64,000 bases of DNA from Staphylococcus pasteuri (GCF_003970495.1 NZ_RXWW01000002.1:35316-99315), one strand, 5' to 3'. Shown: positions 16,733-26,000, counted from the first letter of the stretch. The notes: generated by a model from the letters alone, not told the origin. Numbers and translations are program-made.

Positions 16733-17641
16733 ATGACTAATAAAGTCGTTATTTTGGGATCTACAAATGTAGACCAATTTTTAACAGTTGAACGATATGC
16801 CAAACCAGGGGAAACATTACATGTGGAAAAAGCACAACAATCCTATGGTGGCGGTAAAGGTGCCAACCAAGCTATTGCAACAGCACGTATGAAAGCTAAT
16901 ACGACATTTATTTCTAAAGTAGGTAAAGATGGATTAGCGCAATTTATGTTCGACGATTTTAAAGATGCAGGTATGAATATAGATTATATTTTAGAATCTG
17001 AAACTGAATCAACTGGCCAAGCATTTATCACTGTTGACGCGCAAGGTCAAAATACGATTTACGTCTATGGCGGTGCAAATATGGCCATTACACCAGAAGA
17101 TGTTGTTAGTGCTAAAGAGGCAATTACACAAGCAGATTTCATTGTTGCACAGTTAGAAGTACCGGTACCAGCAATCATTGAAGCTTTCAAAGTAGCAAGA
17201 GCAGCAGGTGTAACGACAGTCTTAAATCCAGCACCAGCCAAGGAATTACCACAAGAATTATTGGAATTAATTGATGTGATTGTGCCTAATGAATTTGAAG
17301 CAGAAATATTATCAGGCACCCCTGTCACAGATGAAGCGTCTATGGCACAAAATGCGAATTATTTCTTAGGATTAGGTGCAAAAGTGGTCATCATTACTTT
17401 AGGAGAACAAGGTACATATTATGCCGTTGAAAATGATTCTGGATTAGTACCAGCTCAAAAAGTAAAAGCCATTGATACAACAGCAGCAGGAGATACTTTT
17501 ATCGGCGCTTTCGTCAGTCGATTTAATATGGAAGAACGTAATCTTGTTGAAGCCATTGATTTTGCTAACAGGGCAGCTTCACTTACAGTACAAAAATCAG
17601 GCGCACAAGCCTCTATTCCTTTAGCAGAAGAAGTAGAATAA
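16733..17641 (+). CDS. rbsK: Ribokinase
   Basis: A 302-residue PfkB-family kinase that makes ribose 5-phosphate. The substrate loop GGGKGANQA (about 41-49), N-terminal GSTNVDQFLTVERYAKPGETL, and the ATP/anion-hole motif DTTAAGDTFIGAF (about 246-258) with the catalytic Asp of GAGDTF-type loops (here AAGDTF) are all present. It is the last gene of the rbsU-rbsD-rbsK operon and ends at a terminator. Confidence 0.93.
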   Translation: MTNKVVILGSTNVDQFLTVERYAKPGETLHVEKAQQSYGGGKGANQAIATARMKANTTFISKVGKDGLAQFMFDDFKDAGMNIDYILESETESTGQAFITVDAQGQNTIYVYGGANMAITPEDVVSAKEAITQADFIVAQLEVPVPAIIEAFKVARAAGVTTVLNPAPAKELPQELLELIDVIVPNEFEAEILSGTPVTDEASMAQNANYFLGLGAKVVIITLGEQGTYYAVENDSGLVPAQKVKAIDTTAAGDTFIGAFVSRFNMEERNLVEAIDFANRAASLTVQKSGAQASIPLAEEVE

Positions 17642-17647
17642 TTATAT

Positions 17648-17693
17648 AAACCTCTGATAGTCTTCTTTTTGAACGGCTAATCAGAGGTTTTTA
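17648..17693 (+). terminator. Rho-independent terminator after rbsK
   Basis: AAACCTCTGAT (17649-17659) pairs with ATCAGAGGTTT (17680-17690), followed by TTT. Confidence 0.88.
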
Positions 17694-17724
17694 ATTTCTA
17701 AAAAGTATTAATCAAATCAATCAT

Positions 17725-17782
17725 TTGAATTATAAAGAAAGGTATCTTATATTTAATAGTACACCCGGTGTACTATTAAATA
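17725..17782 (+). promoter_or_regulatory. marR operon promoter with 33-bp perfect palindromic operator
   Basis: TTGAAT (17725-17730), a 17-bp spacer and TATATT (17748-17753) form a promoter ahead of marR. A perfect palindrome with 16-bp arms and a single central C occupies 17750-17782 (inner arms AGTACACC/GGTGTACT). It overlaps the -10 and the expected transcription start, so a bound repressor would block RNA polymerase. The first gene encodes a MarR protein, the obvious ligand-responsive autorepressor. Confidence 0.8.
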
Positions 17783-17808
17783 ATTACTTTTGAAATAGGG
17801 GCAATAAA

Positions 17809-18255
17809 ATGAATATTAATCAACTAGAACAATCCATTAACCAATTTCATGTTGTAATGATGCACATTAATAAAGAAATCGATGACATGGTTAAAGAAAC
17901 AGGACTTGATGATGTATTATCAAGAGAACAAATTGAAGCACTTAGAATGATACAAGCTAATGGTTCAATGACTATTGGAGAATTAGCCACACAGCAAAAT
18001 ATATTTAAGACGGCAGCCTCAAAGAGAATAAATAAACTTCAAGACAAAGGCTATGTAGCGCAAGCACCTTCTGATAATAAGCGAATTAAATTAATCACAT
18101 TAACTGATGAGGGTGAGAAATTGATTAGTGAAGTAACTTCAAAAATTGCTAATACTTTGAAATCAAGATTAAATAATGAATTTAGTGAGCAAGAACTTAT
18201 CGACTTCGTGAATCAACTCGATCAACTAGAACAAGTATTAAGCAGACATCATTAA
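17809..18255 (+). CDS. MarR-family transcriptional regulator
   Basis: A 148-residue winged-helix regulator. The DNA-binding part is LSREQIEALRMIQANGSMTIGELATQQNIFKTAASKRINKLQDKGYVAQAPSDNKRIKLITLTDEG (about 43-110), with the wing around SDNKR. The flanking N- and C-terminal helices give the dimer interface. There is no cysteine in the protein, so thiol sensing of the OhrR/QsrR type is unlikely and a ligand is more probable. It heads an operon with a quinone-oxidoreductase-like enzyme and a DJ-1-like protein and should bind the palindrome in its own promoter. Confidence 0.85.
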   Translation: MNINQLEQSINQFHVVMMHINKEIDDMVKETGLDDVLSREQIEALRMIQANGSMTIGELATQQNIFKTAASKRINKLQDKGYVAQAPSDNKRIKLITLTDEGEKLISEVTSKIANTLKSRLNNEFSEQELIDFVNQLDQLEQVLSRHH

Positions 18256-18280
18256 ACATTCATTTAAAGGAGAGATAAAG

Positions 18281-19297
18281 ATGAAAACAGATATGAGGGC
18301 AATGGTTATCTATCAATATGGAAATAACCCTGTAACTGAAACACGTATGCCGATACCAAGTATGAATCCAAATGAAGTAAGAGTAAAAATTATAGCAGCA
18401 AGTATAAATCCTATAGATTTTAAAATTAGAGATGGTGAGTTACGTATATTATTGAAATATCAATTCCCGCTCATACTAGGAAATGATTTTTCTGGTGTCA
18501 TTACAGAAGTTGGTAGTAACGTAAAACAATTTAAAATTGGAGACGAGGTATATGGTCGTCCACGGAAAAAGAAAATAGGCACATTTGCAGAGTATATTTC
18601 AATTGATGAACATGATATTGCTTTAAAACCAAATAATTTAACTTTTGAAGAAGCAGCGAGTGTACCTCTTGTTGGTCTAACATCATATCAAGCGTTTAAT
18701 GATATGATGAAACTTAAAAAAGGTGATAAAGTATTAATTCAAGCTGGATCAGGTGGTGTAGGTACATTTGCTATTCAATTGGCTAAAGCAATGGGATTAT
18801 TTGTAGCGACAACAGCAAGTCCTAAAGGATACGACCTTGTATCACAATTAGGTGCTGATAAAATAATTAATTATAGAGAACAAAACTTTTGGAAAGAAAT
18901 ATCAAACTATGATGGTGTATTTGATACATTGGGTGGAGATAATTTGAATCATTCATTTGAGGTACTCAAGACTGGCGGTACAGTGGCATCAGTTTCAGGT
19001 ATTCCAACAGCTAAACTAGGACGACGTTTGAAACTTGGATTTGCTAAAACTACGCTATTAGGCTTGGCATCTTTAAAACTATTACTTAAAGCAAAGAAAC
19101 ATCATGTCAATTATGAATTTTTATTTATGGAACCTAGCGGCGAACAGCTTGAAATCATTCGCAACTTAATTGAAAAAGGTCAAATTAAACCAGTTATAGA
19201 TAGAGTATATGATTTTAAAGATACTCAACAAGCTATTGAATATTCAAATAGCGGTAGAGCTAAAGGGAAAATTATTATTAAGATGGAAGATAAATAG
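18281..19297 (+). CDS. NADP-dependent quinone oxidoreductase-like enzyme (MDR superfamily)
   Basis: A 338-residue medium-chain dehydrogenase/reductase of the zinc-free quinone-oxidoreductase type. The N-terminal GroES-like domain has NPIDFKIRDGELR and GNDFSGVITEVGSNVKQFKIGDEVYG. The Rossmann domain has VLIQAGSGGVGTFAIQLAKAMG (AxxGxxG type) and TLGGDN. No zinc-ligand cysteines are seen. Relatives reduce quinones or alpha,beta-unsaturated carbonyls. AAAGGAG precedes the ATG. Co-transcribed with the upstream marR gene and the downstream DJ-1-like gene, suggesting an electrophile-detoxification operon. Confidence 0.85.
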   Translation: MKTDMRAMVIYQYGNNPVTETRMPIPSMNPNEVRVKIIAASINPIDFKIRDGELRILLKYQFPLILGNDFSGVITEVGSNVKQFKIGDEVYGRPRKKKIGTFAEYISIDEHDIALKPNNLTFEEAASVPLVGLTSYQAFNDMMKLKKGDKVLIQAGSGGVGTFAIQLAKAMGLFVATTASPKGYDLVSQLGADKIINYREQNFWKEISNYDGVFDTLGGDNLNHSFEVLKTGGTVASVSGIPTAKLGRRLKLGFAKTTLLGLASLKLLLKAKKHHVNYEFLFMEPSGEQLEIIRNLIEKGQIKPVIDRVYDFKDTQQAIEYSNSGRAKGKIIIKMEDK

Positions 19298-19316
19298 AGA
19301 ATAGGGAGCCGATACA

Positions 19317-20003
19317 ATGAAAAAAATAATGATAGTAAATACAAGTACTGATGTCTTTGAAGGTACTGAAATACCAACTGGTTTATGGTTAAGTGAACTC
19401 GTACATTTTTATAATCAATTTAGAAGTGATGACTACCAAGTCGATTTATTCAACATTACAGGTGGCAACACACCTATCGATCCAGTAAGTCTTGGACGTC
19501 TAACATTAGATAAAACGACTAAATCATATTTATATGATGAGAACTTTATGAATTTATTGAACTATGCGCAACCTATTGCTGAAGCGGACCCTAAGCAATA
19601 TGACGCCATTTATTTTACAGGTGGTCATGGTGTGATGTTTGATTTTCCTGATAATAAAGATGCACAAAATGCAATTAATGAAATTTATAATCATGGTGGT
19701 ATTGTTTCAGCTGTATGTCACGGCATCGCAGGATTATTAAATGCTAAGAATAGTAAAGGACGTTTCATTATTGATCAACATCAATTGACTGGATTTTCAA
19801 ATGTAGAAGAAGTGTTGGCCAATCGTAAAAATGTCGTTCCTTTTAAATTAGAAGACGAAATTAAACGTCGTGGCGCACATTATAGTAAAGCTAAATTGCC
19901 ATTTCGTCCATATGTTGTTGTTGATGGACAAATCGTTACTGGCCAAAACCCACAATCACCAGAACATGTTGCCCGTGAAGTAAAAGCATTGTTAAATAAA
20001 TAG
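19317..20003 (+). CDS. DJ-1/PfpI (class I glutamine amidotransferase-like) protein
   Basis: A 228-residue protein of the DJ-1/PfpI/Hsp31 superfamily. The nucleophile elbow is GGIVSAVCHGIAGLLN, with Cys followed by His at about residues 133-134, and the acidic partner lies in IYFTGGHGVMFDFP. Relatives are glyoxalase III-like or chaperone/deglycase proteins acting on reactive carbonyls. It is the last gene of the marR operon, 19 bp after the oxidoreductase, and a bidirectional terminator follows. Confidence 0.85.
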   Translation: MKKIMIVNTSTDVFEGTEIPTGLWLSELVHFYNQFRSDDYQVDLFNITGGNTPIDPVSLGRLTLDKTTKSYLYDENFMNLLNYAQPIAEADPKQYDAIYFTGGHGVMFDFPDNKDAQNAINEIYNHGGIVSAVCHGIAGLLNAKNSKGRFIIDQHQLTGFSNVEEVLANRKNVVPFKLEDEIKRRGAHYSKAKLPFRPYVVVDGQIVTGQNPQSPEHVAREVKALLNK

Positions 20004-20011
20004 ATTAGAAT

Positions 20012-20056
20012 AAAAAAGAGTACTTGATTATAGTTGAAATCAAGTACTTCTTTATT
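20012..20056. terminator. Bidirectional terminator between convergent operons
   Basis: AGTACTTGATT (20019-20029) pairs with AATCAAGTACT (20038-20048). An A-tract before and a T-rich run after allow use from both sides; the gap lies between stops 20003 and 20072. Confidence 0.88.
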
Positions 20057-20071
20057 ATGAAGATTAAATGA

Positions 20072-21157
20072 TTAAACTTTTCGATAGCGTTTGAGTCCAA
20101 TGATATTGAGTAGAATGAAAATAATGATAAATAAACAAAGTATCATTACATCAAACCAAATATGATACCAACCTTGCCCTTTAATCATAATATTTGTTAA
20201 AGCGTCACCAGCATATCGAAGTGGGAACAAGTAGCCAATATTACTTAACCAAGGTGTCATGTTTTCTAGTGGAAAGATACCAGAAAAGAACACTTGTGGG
20301 ATGGCAACGATAGGTATGAATTGAACCATTTGAAATTCTGAATTAGCAAATGTAGAGATAAATATTCCCATTACTAACGCTGTAATAGCTAGTAAAATAT
20401 TAATGAGCAAGACATACCCCAGACTACCTGCTAAGTTGATACTTAATAAATAGATTGAAAACAGGACAATGATAAGCGTTTGTATAATAGCGAAAATACC
20501 GTAGCCGAATAGATAACCAAAGACAATTTCACTACGTCTGATAGGAGTTGATAACACACGTTCTAAAGTACCTGTCGTACGTTCACGCAGTAGTGCAATT
20601 CCTGAAATAAGAAAGACGAAGAAAAATACAAAGAATCCCATTAAAATTGGGAACATTTTATCAAAATAGTTACTATCTTTGTCTCCATATAAATAGCTAT
20701 TGTCTATTTTAGTATCTTCTGATTGTTTTCCTTTTGCAGCTTGAGGCATAGAATTGATTATCTTTTTAACGTCAGACATTTTATTTTTCTGAATTGACTG
20801 ATGTAATAATTGTTTAATTGAACCTGATTTACTTGGATCTTCGTTTGTATATGTGACATGCAAAGTATGTTTATCTTGATAAATATAGGCATCTAAATCG
20901 TTGTTTTCTATTTTAGATTTAATATTTTTGTCTGAATCAAAGTGTTTAAAAGAAACATCATCATTTTTAATATTATCAGTAACATGGCTTGATACAGAAT
21001 CGGCAACACCAATTTTCAAATCGGTATCTTCATCAGAATTAAATACAAAATACATGAGTGTGAGAACTAATAAAGGTGCTAAGAACATAAGTGCCAATGT
21101 GCGCTTATCTCTTAGTAATTCTATAATGACACGTTGAATGATAGCCATCAGTTTCAT
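20072..21157 (-). CDS. ABC-2 type exporter permease
   Basis: A 361-residue permease. One N-terminal helix (about 18-38) is followed by an extracellular domain of about 130 residues rich in Asp/Lys, then five C-terminal helices containing the ABC2_membrane signature LLRERTTGTLERVLSTPIRRSEIVFGYLFGYG and FFSGIFPLENMTPWLSNIGYLFPLRYAGDAL. This is the layout of YhgE-free drug/antimicrobial exporters (LmrA/YbhR-like). The start ATG shares an A with the stop of the ATPase gene (TAATG), so the two are translationally coupled. Confidence 0.85.
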   Translation of the reverse strand: MKLMAIIQRVIIELLRDKRTLALMFLAPLLVLTLMYFVFNSDEDTDLKIGVADSVSSHVTDNIKNDDVSFKHFDSDKNIKSKIENNDLDAYIYQDKHTLHVTYTNEDPSKSGSIKQLLHQSIQKNKMSDVKKIINSMPQAAKGKQSEDTKIDNSYLYGDKDSNYFDKMFPILMGFFVFFFVFLISGIALLRERTTGTLERVLSTPIRRSEIVFGYLFGYGIFAIIQTLIIVLFSIYLLSINLAGSLGYVLLINILLAITALVMGIFISTFANSEFQMVQFIPIVAIPQVFFSGIFPLENMTPWLSNIGYLFPLRYAGDALTNIMIKGQGWYHIWFDVMILCLFIIIFILLNIIGLKRYRKV

Positions 21158-21882
21158 TAGTGTTTAACCTCCTCTGCTTTTATAAAGACTTCTTCAATTG
21201 TTTTGACTTTGAATTTTTGTTTTAATTCATTAGGTGTTCCTATAGCAAATAGTCGTCCTTCAACTATGAGACCTATTTTGTCACAACGTTCAGCTTCGTC
21301 CATTACATGTGTAGTGACAATGACACTTTTACCTTCATGAGTTAAATTTTTTAATTGAGACCAGACCTGTTGTCTCAGCTTAGGATCAATACCGACAGTC
21401 GGTTCATCTAGTATGATAAGGCTTGGATTAGCTAATAGTGTAATTGCCAGTGATAATCGACGTTTCATACCACCGGAGAATGTATTAACAGTCTTAGTTA
21501 GTGAATTTTCTAAATTGACTAATTGTAAATTTTTACCAATACTCTGTTTTAATTGTTCACCTTTTAATTCTGCTAAATGACCAAAAAAGGTTAAATTCTC
21601 TTTAGCTGATAATGATTCATATAGTGCATCAGTTTGTCCCATATAACCAATATGACTCAATACACGTCGATGGGGCATTTTTTTATTAAAAACTTGTGTT
21701 GAACCAGAATTTAATTTTTCCATACCTAATAAGCATTTAATTGTTGTTGTCTTACCTGAACCACTTGGACCAATTAGTCCTAATAGTTCTCCTTCATGAA
21801 TTTCAAGGCTAATATGATCTAATACTTTATGTTTATCGTATATTTTTACTGCATCAGTTAATGCTGCGATTGGCTTTGTCAT
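21157..21882 (-). CDS. ABC exporter ATP-binding protein
   Basis: A roughly 241-residue ABC ATPase. Walker A is GLIGPSGSGKTTTIKC, the Q-loop is IGYMGQTDALYESLSAKENL, the signature is NTFSGGMKRRLSLAITLL, Walker B is LIILDEPTVGID, and the switch His lies in VIVTTHVMDEAERC. It drives the coupled permease. AGGAGG is only 3 nt from ATG 21888 but 9 nt from ATG 21882, so I choose the latter. A divergent tetR gene suggests an inducible multidrug-type efflux pump; no substrate can be named. Confidence 0.87.
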   Translation of the reverse strand: MTKPIAALTDAVKIYDKHKVLDHISLEIHEGELLGLIGPSGSGKTTTIKCLLGMEKLNSGSTQVFNKKMPHRRVLSHIGYMGQTDALYESLSAKENLTFFGHLAELKGEQLKQSIGKNLQLVNLENSLTKTVNTFSGGMKRRLSLAITLLANPSLIILDEPTVGIDPKLRQQVWSQLKNLTHEGKSVIVTTHVMDEAERCDKIGLIVEGRLFAIGTPNELKQKFKVKTIEEVFIKAEEVKH

Positions 21883-21993
21883 ATTCATTTACCTCCTTAT
21901 TTGACACTGTGTCTAATTACTGTATATTCAATATAAATCAGATTTACATATAAAAGTATATTAATTGAAAAGTATTAGACAAATCATAAATAG

Positions 21994-22584
21994 ATGTTCA
22001 ATAAAGTTAGTGAGATGAAGAAAATGGATGAACAAGTGGTTGATAAACGTGTATATAAAACGTTAATGAGAATAGAAAAAGGCATAATTAAGTTATTAGA
22101 AAATAAATCATATAATGAAATTACTGTAAAAGACATTTGTCTTAAAAGTGGTATTAGTAGAGGGACTTTCTATCAACATTATAAAGATAAAGATGATTTT
22201 TTATTTAAATATCAGCAAGCAATGATGAAGAAAGGAAAGAAACGCTTAGCGAACATTCACTTTACACATCGTCTTCAATTTTTTGAATATGCTTTGAACT
22301 TTTGGCTTAATGAAGGGGAATTATTCCTATTATTGTTAAAAGATAATGGTGCTTATACTATTCATCAAGTAATGAAGCAGAATTTACAGCAAAATATTGA
22401 AGTACAGTTAATACCTATCGTCAATACTCAAACATTAACGACTAAAGAAAAATATTTTTTAATTATTTTTATGAGCAATGCAGTCTTTGGTGTTTTACAA
22501 GATTGGGTAAAGCGTGGCAGACAAGAATCACCTAAAGAATTAACCTTAATTATTGATAAAATTTTTAACACAGTATTTGCCTAA
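21994..22584 (+). CDS. TetR-family transcriptional regulator
   Basis: A protein of about 196 residues. The N-terminal TetR HTH is IIKLLENKSYNEITVKDICLKSGISRGTFYQHYKDKDDFLFKY (about 33-75). The C-terminal domain (TetR_C-type, helical, DNGAYTIHQVMKQNL) is the ligand/dimer region. No good ribosome site precedes ATG 21994; in-frame ATGs at 22015 and 22024 are alternatives. Divergent from the ABC exporter, which it probably represses. ATTAGACA half-sites occur near both promoters (minus strand 21909-21916 and plus strand near 21975). Confidence 0.85.
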   Translation: MFNKVSEMKKMDEQVVDKRVYKTLMRIEKGIIKLLENKSYNEITVKDICLKSGISRGTFYQHYKDKDDFLFKYQQAMMKKGKKRLANIHFTHRLQFFEYALNFWLNEGELFLLLLKDNGAYTIHQVMKQNLQQNIEVQLIPIVNTQTLTTKEKYFLIIFMSNAVFGVLQDWVKRGRQESPKELTLIIDKIFNTVFA

Positions 22585-22694
22585 TAAGAATTTAAAATAC
22601 ATCAGTATCAAGGAAATTATTTTTAGAATGGCACTATTTTTATTATGTTACACATATCTATAATAATAAAATAAATTATTAAAACGCGCATAAG

Positions 22695-22730
22695 ATCACC
22701 TTACTAAGACACATAGTAAGGTGATTTTTT
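22695..22730 (+). terminator. Rho-independent terminator ahead of the cnt operon
   Basis: ATCACCTTACTA (22695-22706) pairs perfectly with TAGTAAGGTGAT (22714-22725), followed by TTTTT. It insulates cnt from tetR. Confidence 0.92.
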
Positions 22731-22821
22731 GTATATAGAATAGACATTTTTGATGGGTTTAATATATCAGTATCAATCCCATATTTAAAGGCACAAATTT
22801 AATAAATATATGGAATTTTAA

Positions 22822-22836
22822 TGAAAATTATTATCA
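22822..22836 (+). promoter_or_regulatory. Fur box upstream of the cnt promoter
   Basis: TGAAAATTATTATCA matches the 7-1-7 Fur core TGATAATNATTATCA with one mismatch. It ends six bases before the -35 at 22843. Iron-dependent control of cnt by Fur is established in S. aureus. Confidence 0.75.
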
Positions 22837-22842
22837 ATTATA

Positions 22843-22871
22843 TTGACAATAATATCTTAGTCATATATTAT
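22843..22871 (+). promoter_or_regulatory. SigA-type cnt operon promoter
   Basis: TTGACA (22843-22848), a 17-bp spacer and TATTAT (22866-22871); predicted start at about 22878. The leader to cntK is about 117 nt. Confidence 0.8.
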
Positions 22872-22878
22872 CTTCTTT

Positions 22879-22899
22879 AAATCGTAATAATTACTATTT
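22879..22899 (+). promoter_or_regulatory. Zur box over the start of the cnt transcript
   Basis: AAATCGTAAT-A-ATTACTATTT is a 10-1-10 dyad with one mismatch, matching the staphylococcal Zur consensus (AAATCGTAATNATTACGATTT). It covers about +2 to +22 of the predicted transcript, a classical repressor position. Confidence 0.8.
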
Positions 22900-22994
22900 G
22901 TTTCGTGCAACTGTTTTGCATTTTTGGATATATAGGTCAGAACTGGCTTATATCAATAAATGTAAAAAGAATTTACAACATAAAGGAGTATTAT

Positions 22995-23834
22995 ATGCAA
23001 CGACAAGTTGTTGAATTTTCTAAGTATAATCCGTCTGGAAATATGACTATTCTTGTACATTCACAACATTGTCCAAGTGACTATGCAAGGATTGCCAATC
23101 AACTAATGGCATCTACACATGTATGTTGTGAACAAGTAGGTTTTATAGAATCTATGACAGAAGACAATGGTGAAACACTTCGTTTAGTAATGAGTGGAAA
23201 TGAATTTTGTGGCAATGCAACAATGTCTTACATTCAATATTTAAAGGAGCACAAACTACTGACATCAAAACAATGTTATGTCGATGTATCTGGATGTGAA
23301 GAGTTAGTACCTTGCACGATACATGATTATCAATTATATGAAGTTGGCATGCCCCAAGTACAGCAAGTATCACAGGAATATTTACATATTGGGCAACAGG
23401 TATGGCAAGCGATAAAGGTGACATATGACTCATATGTACATTATGTCATTCCAATAGAAGAGATTTCGCCGTCCATTAAACATCAAATAGAGCAATATGT
23501 TAAAAATCAGCAGTGGGATCATCAATATAAAACTATTGGCATCATGTTATTTCATGTGCAAAAACAATTTCTCCACCCTTTAATTTATATACCAGAAGTG
23601 GAAAGTTTAATTTGGGAGAATAGCTGTGGTTCTGGCGCGGCTACTATAGGTGTATTTAATAATTATCAAAGTCAAAAATCTTGTACTGATTATATTGTAT
23701 ATCAACCAGGTGGCAGTATTTCAGTAACATCTAAGTACTGCCCGACTCATGGATATCATACTTCAATTAAAGGTAGCGTATCTACTGTTGCATCAGGAAA
23801 AGCTTATATAGAACAGGAGACGATGGTAAATTGA
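22995..23834 (+). CDS. cntK: Histidine racemase CntK (staphylopine biosynthesis)
   Basis: A 279-residue DapF-fold racemase that converts L- to D-histidine, the first step of staphylopine synthesis in the cytoplasm. The two catalytic cysteines are C72 in [11 protein letters not shown] and C211 in [12 protein letters not shown], the pair expected of PLP-independent racemases. AAAGGAG at 22982-22988 fixes ATG 22995; the frame can be extended to GTG 22905 but that has no ribosome site and would run into the Zur box. It is the first gene of the nine-gene operon; the stop overlaps the start of cntL (ATGA). Confidence 0.93.
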   Translation: MQRQVVEFSKYNPSGNMTILVHSQHCPSDYARIANQLMASTHVCCEQVGFIESMTEDNGETLRLVMSGNEFCGNATMSYIQYLKEHKLLTSKQCYVDVSGCEELVPCTIHDYQLYEVGMPQVQQVSQEYLHIGQQVWQAIKVTYDSYVHYVIPIEEISPSIKHQIEQYVKNQQWDHQYKTIGIMLFHVQKQFLHPLIYIPEVESLIWENSCGSGAATIGVFNNYQSQKSCTDYIVYQPGGSISVTSKYCPTHGYHTSIKGSVSTVASGKAYIEQETMVN

Positions 23835-24649
23835 TGAATTCAAAGATAGAGATAGATCATCTTTTACAACAATATTTAAATCAATTTGAAAAGGTGTATC
23901 AAGATGTGATTCAGAATCCAAATGACATTAATAAGTTAGAAACATTGGTTGATAGCTATAGTCAATTCATATTGAATTCAACACAGCAAGAACAATTTGT
24001 AGCTTGGCAAGATGAAGAGAGAAAACATCAACTCACGCAACAACTACAAGACATTACAGCACAGTGTGTAAAACAAGTTGAAATGATAAGAGCAAGACGA
24101 TTGTTAGACGGTAAGACGTCTACCTCAGGATACTTTGACAATATTGAACATTGCATTGATGAAGAATTTGGACAATGGCGTATAGGTAAGGATGATAAAT
24201 TGTTACTTGTTGGATCAGGTGCGTATCCAATGACATTAATACAAGTTGCTAAAGAAACTGGTGCTTCTGTTATTGGTATTGATATTGATAGTGAAGCTGT
24301 GGACTTAGGTCAACGTGTCGTTAATGTATTAGCACCTAACGAAAATATTGAAATATCAAACAAAACTGTAGATCAAATACCTGATATCAATGAAGTGACA
24401 CATATTATTTTTAGTTCAACCATACCTGTTAAATATGACATCTTAGACCAACTATTTGAATTAACGAACGATAACGTGGTTGTAGCTATGCGTTATGGCG
24501 ATGATCTGAAATCGATATTTAATTATCCCTCACAACCAACATTAACGCATCATTGGCAATGTGTTTATCGATTAGTACAAGAGAATCAAATTTTTGATAT
24601 CGCATTATATCAAAAGCCTTTGTTAAAAGAGGATAAAACGTATGTCTAA
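23834..24649 (+). CDS. cntL: D-histidine 2-aminobutanoyltransferase CntL
   Basis: A 271-residue nicotianamine-synthase-like enzyme that transfers the aminobutyrate group of SAM to D-histidine. The SAM-binding region is [41 protein letters not shown] (about 137-177), with a helical N-terminal cap as in nicotianamine synthases. ATG 23834 overlaps the cntK stop; TTG 23831 is a possible alternative because AGGAG (23815-23819) is rather distant from both. The 3' end overlaps cntM by 8 bp. Confidence 0.93.
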   Translation: MNSKIEIDHLLQQYLNQFEKVYQDVIQNPNDINKLETLVDSYSQFILNSTQQEQFVAWQDEERKHQLTQQLQDITAQCVKQVEMIRARRLLDGKTSTSGYFDNIEHCIDEEFGQWRIGKDDKLLLVGSGAYPMTLIQVAKETGASVIGIDIDSEAVDLGQRVVNVLAPNENIEISNKTVDQIPDINEVTHIIFSSTIPVKYDILDQLFELTNDNVVVAMRYGDDLKSIFNYPSQPTLTHHWQCVYRLVQENQIFDIALYQKPLLKEDKTYV

Positions 24650-25931
24650 TGTACTAATTATTGGTAGTGGTCCTGTTGGCGTACAACTAGCACAAATTTG
24701 TCATCAATTATCAATTAAAGATATAGATATGGTTGGTCGTGCTACTACATCCGAGAAATCGTTAGCAGTCTATAACGGTTATCAACACGACGGTATGTTC
24801 AAAGTTACAACGCAAAATGAAGCTCATAGTCAATTTGCAGGGGAATTCCGAATTCGTCGTTTTTATAAAGACATTCAACATGTGAATCAACTATACGACA
24901 CAATCATTTTGGCATGTACTGCCGATGCGTATTGTTCTATGCTGCGTCAATTAGATTCCAATACATTGCAAAAGATCAAACATATTATATTAGTGTCGCC
25001 GACGTTTGGTTCGCATATGATGATAGAACAATTAATGAAAGACAAGAATGAGGATGTTGAGATCATTTCATTTTCAACATACCTAGGAGATACAAGAGTC
25101 ATTGACTCGGCTCAACCTCATTGTGTACTTACAACAGGAGTGAAATCGAAGTTATTTGTAGGTTCGAATAAACAATCATCAAATTTAATGAATCAATTAC
25201 AGTTATTATTTAAGAGATTAAATATAAAGCTTTCAGTGATGAATACACCATTACATGCGGAAATACGTAATAGTTCACTATATGTACACCCGCCATTGTT
25301 TATGAATGATTTTTCATTAAAAGCTATTTTCGAAGGTACAGACGTACCTGTTTATGTATATAAATTATTTCCAGAAGGACCAATTACAATGACGCTAATT
25401 AGTGAAATGCGTCAGATGTGGCAAGAGATGATGGCAATATTACAGAAATTAAGTGTGCCCTCAGTCAATCTTTTGAAATTTATGGTTAAAGAAAATTATC
25501 CAGTGAGACCAGAAACGTTAAAAGAGGTGGATATCAGTCAATTTAAATCTTTACCTAGCGTAAAACAAGAATATCTACTCTATGTGAGATATTCAGCTAT
25601 ATTAATTGATCCATTTTCACAACCAGATCAAGAGGGTCGCTATTTCGACTTTTCAGCGGTTCCGTTCAAACAGTTATATCAAAACGAAGAGGGTGTCGTA
25701 CATATACCAAGAATGCCTAGTGAAGATTATTATCGTACAACGGTTATTCAGTCTATTGGTAAAGCTTTAGAAGTGCCTACACCTATGATAGATGAATTGT
25801 TAGAGAGATATAAAACATATTGTCGACATTACCAAAGTCAACATCCGCATCAATCACTATCTTCTCAATTTGAGCTTAATCATTTCCAACAGGATATATC
25901 ACTCATTAAGACTTATTTAGCAATGCAATAG
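24642..25931 (+). CDS. cntM: Staphylopine synthase/dehydrogenase CntM
   Basis: A 429-residue opine dehydrogenase that condenses the CntL product with pyruvate using NADPH, giving staphylopine. The N-terminal dinucleotide motif is [16 protein letters not shown] (residues 4-19); the C-terminal helical domain carries [20 protein letters not shown] with the catalytic-type histidine. Substrate preference (pyruvate versus alpha-ketoglutarate) cannot be judged by eye. The next gene cntA follows after 69 bp with no terminator. Confidence 0.93.
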   Translation: MSNVLIIGSGPVGVQLAQICHQLSIKDIDMVGRATTSEKSLAVYNGYQHDGMFKVTTQNEAHSQFAGEFRIRRFYKDIQHVNQLYDTIILACTADAYCSMLRQLDSNTLQKIKHIILVSPTFGSHMMIEQLMKDKNEDVEIISFSTYLGDTRVIDSAQPHCVLTTGVKSKLFVGSNKQSSNLMNQLQLLFKRLNIKLSVMNTPLHAEIRNSSLYVHPPLFMNDFSLKAIFEGTDVPVYVYKLFPEGPITMTLISEMRQMWQEMMAILQKLSVPSVNLLKFMVKENYPVRPETLKEVDISQFKSLPSVKQEYLLYVRYSAILIDPFSQPDQEGRYFDFSAVPFKQLYQNEEGVVHIPRMPSEDYYRTTVIQSIGKALEVPTPMIDELLERYKTYCRHYQSQHPHQSLSSQFELNHFQQDISLIKTYLAMQ

Positions 25932-26000
25932 GGATTTTTTAAAGATTTGAGGTTTTAAGAAGAGACAACACACTTTTCAATATAGAAAGAGGAAAAATTA

